Part shown: in pieces, positions 54,547 through 56,774 of the stretch
Layout: every line of letters starts with the position of its first letter
Position numbering within the stretch: position 1 is the first letter of the stretch
DNA from: Flavobacteriales bacterium
GTDB taxonomy: Bacteria > Bacteroidota > Bacteroidia > Flavobacteriales_D > Sanyastnellaceae
Length of the DNA: 56,774 bases
Direction of reading: 5' to 3'
NCBI GenBank assembly: GCA_022447625.1
Contig: JAKVAX010000022.1
Span: 1 to 56,774, forward strand
Position numbers and translations under genes: made by a program
The notes under the pieces: model-generated
The model's input: only the letters and a program-made list of their open reading frames with translations
Told to the model about the DNA's origin: nothing
Database searches by the model: none

Positions 54547-56774
54547 ATGAGACACACTACGCTTGTGGCAAACGTAAAAACCCAAAACAACAGGGCTTAC
54601 CGTTTCTCGCGTGTGTTTTTAGCAATGGTTCTGGCACTGGTATTCGCTGGGATCAATGCAAACGCACAAACTCTTGAACCTGGCACCGAGGCTTATGCTT
54701 CTGCAAAAGATGCAGGCCTGGTGGAGCAAATTTCGCTTGCTCTAGACTATGACGGGGAATCTCCAAACGTTCAACACTACCTCGATGCAGCTGCTGCTCG
54801 TGGTGCTGGATGTTTTATTCCTCACGATCCTATGACATGGACAAACTTTCCTGGAAATGATGATGGTTCTGAAGGACCAATCGCACTTCCTTTTTCGTTT
54901 GATCTGTATGGTGATACGTACAGCAGCATTTACCTCAACAACAATGGAAACCTGACCTTCGGCAATAGCCTCTCGTCTTTTACGCCAGATGGTTTCCCGA
55001 TTTCAACGCCAATGATCGCTCCATTTTGGGGAGATGTTGATACGCGAAACGGAAGAGGTGAAGTTTGGTACTACGTGACTGACCATGCATTGTATGTGAA
55101 CTGGGTAGAAGTAGGAGTGTTCTCAGCGAATAACCCTGACCTAGAAAATCTTCGCAATACTTTCCAAGTGATCATCACTGATGGAACAGATGCGGTTCTT
55201 GAACCAGGAAACAACATTGCCTTCCATTATGAAATCATGGATTGGACTACTGGAGACGCTTCTCTCGGTGAACTTGGTTTCGGTGGTGCACCTGCAACAG
55301 TTGGTGTAAACGCTGGAAACAATGTAGACTTCATCCAAATCGGTCGTTTTGGAACAGATACCAATGACTATGACGGTCCTGACGGTGAGGTTGACGGAGT
55401 AAACTGGCTAGAGTTCCAGTGTTTCCAGTTCAACGTTTCAAGTGGAACGAACTTCCCTCCAATTGCACAGAATCTCCCAGTAGGAAACGAAATCAACATT
55501 TGTAACGATGAAAGTGCTACGCTTGACTTAGGTTTCATCGGACCAGAAGGCGATCAAACGGTAACAGTTGCTGTTTCTTCTGGTGATTCTTACACCTTGA
55601 ATTCAAACGATGCCGGAAATCCGGCAGAAGTGTCTGTGACATTCGAAGGGCTAGCTCCAGGATCATACTCATATGATTTCATCGCAACAGATAACGGAGA
55701 TCCGGTAGGAGAAACAACCGTGACGATTACTGTCAATGTTGAAGATTGTACGGGCGAATGCGAACCTAACTTGATGATCACATGTCCTGAAGACATGACG
55801 GTCGAGTGTGGTAGTGACCTTGACCCAATGTCTCTCGGAATGCCAATGGTTGATGCTGACGATTGTTACGCAGGTTCAGTGGATATCACTTATGTGGATG
55901 ATGTCATTTCTGAAAACGGTTGCGAACAAATGATCGCACGTACGTGGATGGCTTCAGCGGATGATGAGACTGACATGTGTACTCAAATGATCACCGTGAT
56001 TGATACAGAAGCACCTGTACTCAACATGCCTCCTCTATACTACTCTCTTGAGTGGAGCGTATATGAAGATAACTTCATCGAAGACTTCCTAAACGGACAA
56101 ATCACACTCGAAGATCTTGAGACACTTAGTCCATTATTCAACGAGCAACTTGAGGCTCAAGGGTACTTCTACCCAACAGCATCAGACGCGTGTGATGATG
56201 ACGTTACACCTTACTACATCCAATCAATACTCGGGCCTGAAGAACTTGAGTGTCCGCTCGTAGCAGAAGTGATTTGGTCATTCTACGCTCAAGATGATTG
56301 TGGAAATGTAACTGGACCATTTGATGTTGTGTGCGAATTCTTCGACACGACTCCACCAGAGTTTATTGACTTCCCAGAAGACGTTCTTGTACAGTGTATC
56401 GAAGATGTTCCAGCCCCAGAAGCAGTAAATGCAGAAGATGCATGTGCTGATGTAGTTTCAGTAGACATCTTCACAAGCGAAACAGGTTTCCCAACTGATT
56501 CATGTGTAGCCACAACAGCATTCGGACCTGGAGATGATTGGGCATTATGGCTACCAGTATTGGAGACAGAAGGTCTATCCCCAACAGATGATTTCGTTCC
56601 AGTAGGAGAGTTGGCTTTCGTGAAGTACAACGACGGAACAGCACGTTTGACTGGTTCAGTGGTAAACGATGAGAATCCAGCACAAGGATGGGACATCGAT
56701 CTGCACTTCGAGAACCAAGCAACATGGGCAGAGTGGGAAGCAATGGGCCGTTCTTATAAGGATGACCTAGGATT
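54547..56774 (+). CDS. Large secreted protein with nidogen-like domain, 3' end beyond window
   Basis: The frame is open from the ATG at 54547 to the window edge (742 codons). A long basic n-region (MRHTTLVANVKTQNN) precedes a signal peptide ending in AGINANAQT. A nidogen-like (NIDO) domain follows, about residues 90-300 (NNNGNLTFGNSL, MIAPFWGDVDTR, GFGGAPATVGVN). Next is an Ig-like segment, then HYR-like cysteine-containing repeats (ITCPEDMTVECGSDLDP; PPEFIDFPEDVLVQC). It probably belongs to the cell-surface or matrix proteins and may end in a sorting domain outside the window. Confidence 0.82.
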   Translation, partial: MRHTTLVANVKTQNNRAYRFSRVFLAMVLALVFAGINANAQTLEPGTEAYASAKDAGLVEQISLALDYDGESPNVQHYLDAAAARGAGCFIPHDPMTWTNFPGNDDGSEGPIALPFSFDLYGDTYSSIYLNNNGNLTFGNSLSSFTPDGFPISTPMIAPFWGDVDTRNGRGEVWYYVTDHALYVNWVEVGVFSANNPDLENLRNTFQVIITDGTDAVLEPGNNIAFHYEIMDWTTGDASLGELGFGGAPATVGVNAGNNVDFIQIGRFGTDTNDYDGPDGEVDGVNWLEFQCFQFNVSSGTNFPPIAQNLPVGNEINICNDESATLDLGFIGPEGDQTVTVAVSSGDSYTLNSNDAGNPAEVSVTFEGLAPGSYSYDFIATDNGDPVGETTVTITVNVEDCTGECEPNLMITCPEDMTVECGSDLDPMSLGMPMVDADDCYAGSVDITYVDDVISENGCEQMIARTWMASADDETDMCTQMITVIDTEAPVLNMPPLYYSLEWSVYEDNFIEDFLNGQITLEDLETLSPLFNEQLEAQGYFYPTASDACDDDVTPYYIQSILGPEELECPLVAEVIWSFYAQDDCGNVTGPFDVVCEFFDTTPPEFIDFPEDVLVQCIEDVPAPEAVNAEDACADVVSVDIFTSETGFPTDSCVATTAFGPGDDWALWLPVLETEGLSPTDDFVPVGELAFVKYNDGTARLTGSVVNDENPAQGWDIDLHFENQATWAEWEAMGRSYKDDLG

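Overview
The window comes from a member of the Bacteroidota, most likely a marine Flavobacteriia-type lineage (Cryomorphaceae or Schleiferiaceae-like; this placement is inference). Supporting signs are many large secreted proteins with type IX secretion (T9SS) C-terminal sorting domains, the moxR-DUF58-batABCDE operon, promoters of the Bacteroidota form TAnnTTTG, almost no Shine-Dalgarno sites, and housekeeping genes of Bacteroidota type.

Layout: 1-2480 holds a transaldolase and an ABC-F ATPase on the minus strand. 2641-8404 is a two-gene unit of secreted hydrolases (an M64-like peptidase and an esterase). 8594-10860 holds a thioredoxin and an unusual WYL-regulator/PhyH-dioxygenase fusion. 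10861-14164 is the most striking locus: a roughly 430-nt structured non-coding region with its own terminator, then slipin and the RNA ligase RtcB. 14347-22352 holds a MORN-type protein, a CotH-family secreted protein, an HTTM-like membrane protein and an M1 aminopeptidase. 22786-23126 has a tiny Cys/Lys-rich protein and tRNA-Arg(CCG). 23231-35383 holds large secreted proteins (FG-GAP/ASPIC, an M36-like metallopeptidase, an S8 protease), a small membrane protein and a Bcp peroxiredoxin. 35384-36241 is gene-free and carries three related terminator units. 36242-44409 is the bat operon, with a stop codon inside its DUF58 gene. 44660-54327 is largely housekeeping (pyrophosphohydrolase, DUF4442, thrS-infC-rpmI-rplT, an NHL protein, TPR lipoprotein, recA, bcp). 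A nidogen-domain secreted protein runs off the right edge.

The candidate new system is at 9133-14164. Between the divergent WYL-PhyH gene and slipin-rtcB, the plus strand encodes what reads as a circularly permuted tRNA. The 3' half (anticodon-stem strand, variable loop, T-arm, acceptor strand) lies upstream of the 5' half (acceptor strand, U8-A9, D-arm, anticodon-stem strand). The acceptor is closed by a UUUU loop and the open ends fall where the anticodon loop would be. Nearly all conserved tertiary-contact bases are present. A second, D-arm-less module with a T-arm follows, and then an intrinsic terminator. RtcB joins RNA ends such as those left by anticodon-loop cleavage, so an RNA that looks like a nicked tRNA with a sealed acceptor, beside rtcB, suggests a sensor, decoy or ligation substrate in an RNA-repair or stress system.

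Two genome-scale signals also stand out. Six intergenic arrays of degenerate 7-bp tandem repeats share a common set of words and always lie 3' of genes. A 13-mer, CGCTAGCGCGGAA, occurs five times exactly and at least four times with one mismatch, always inside genes and in both orientations.
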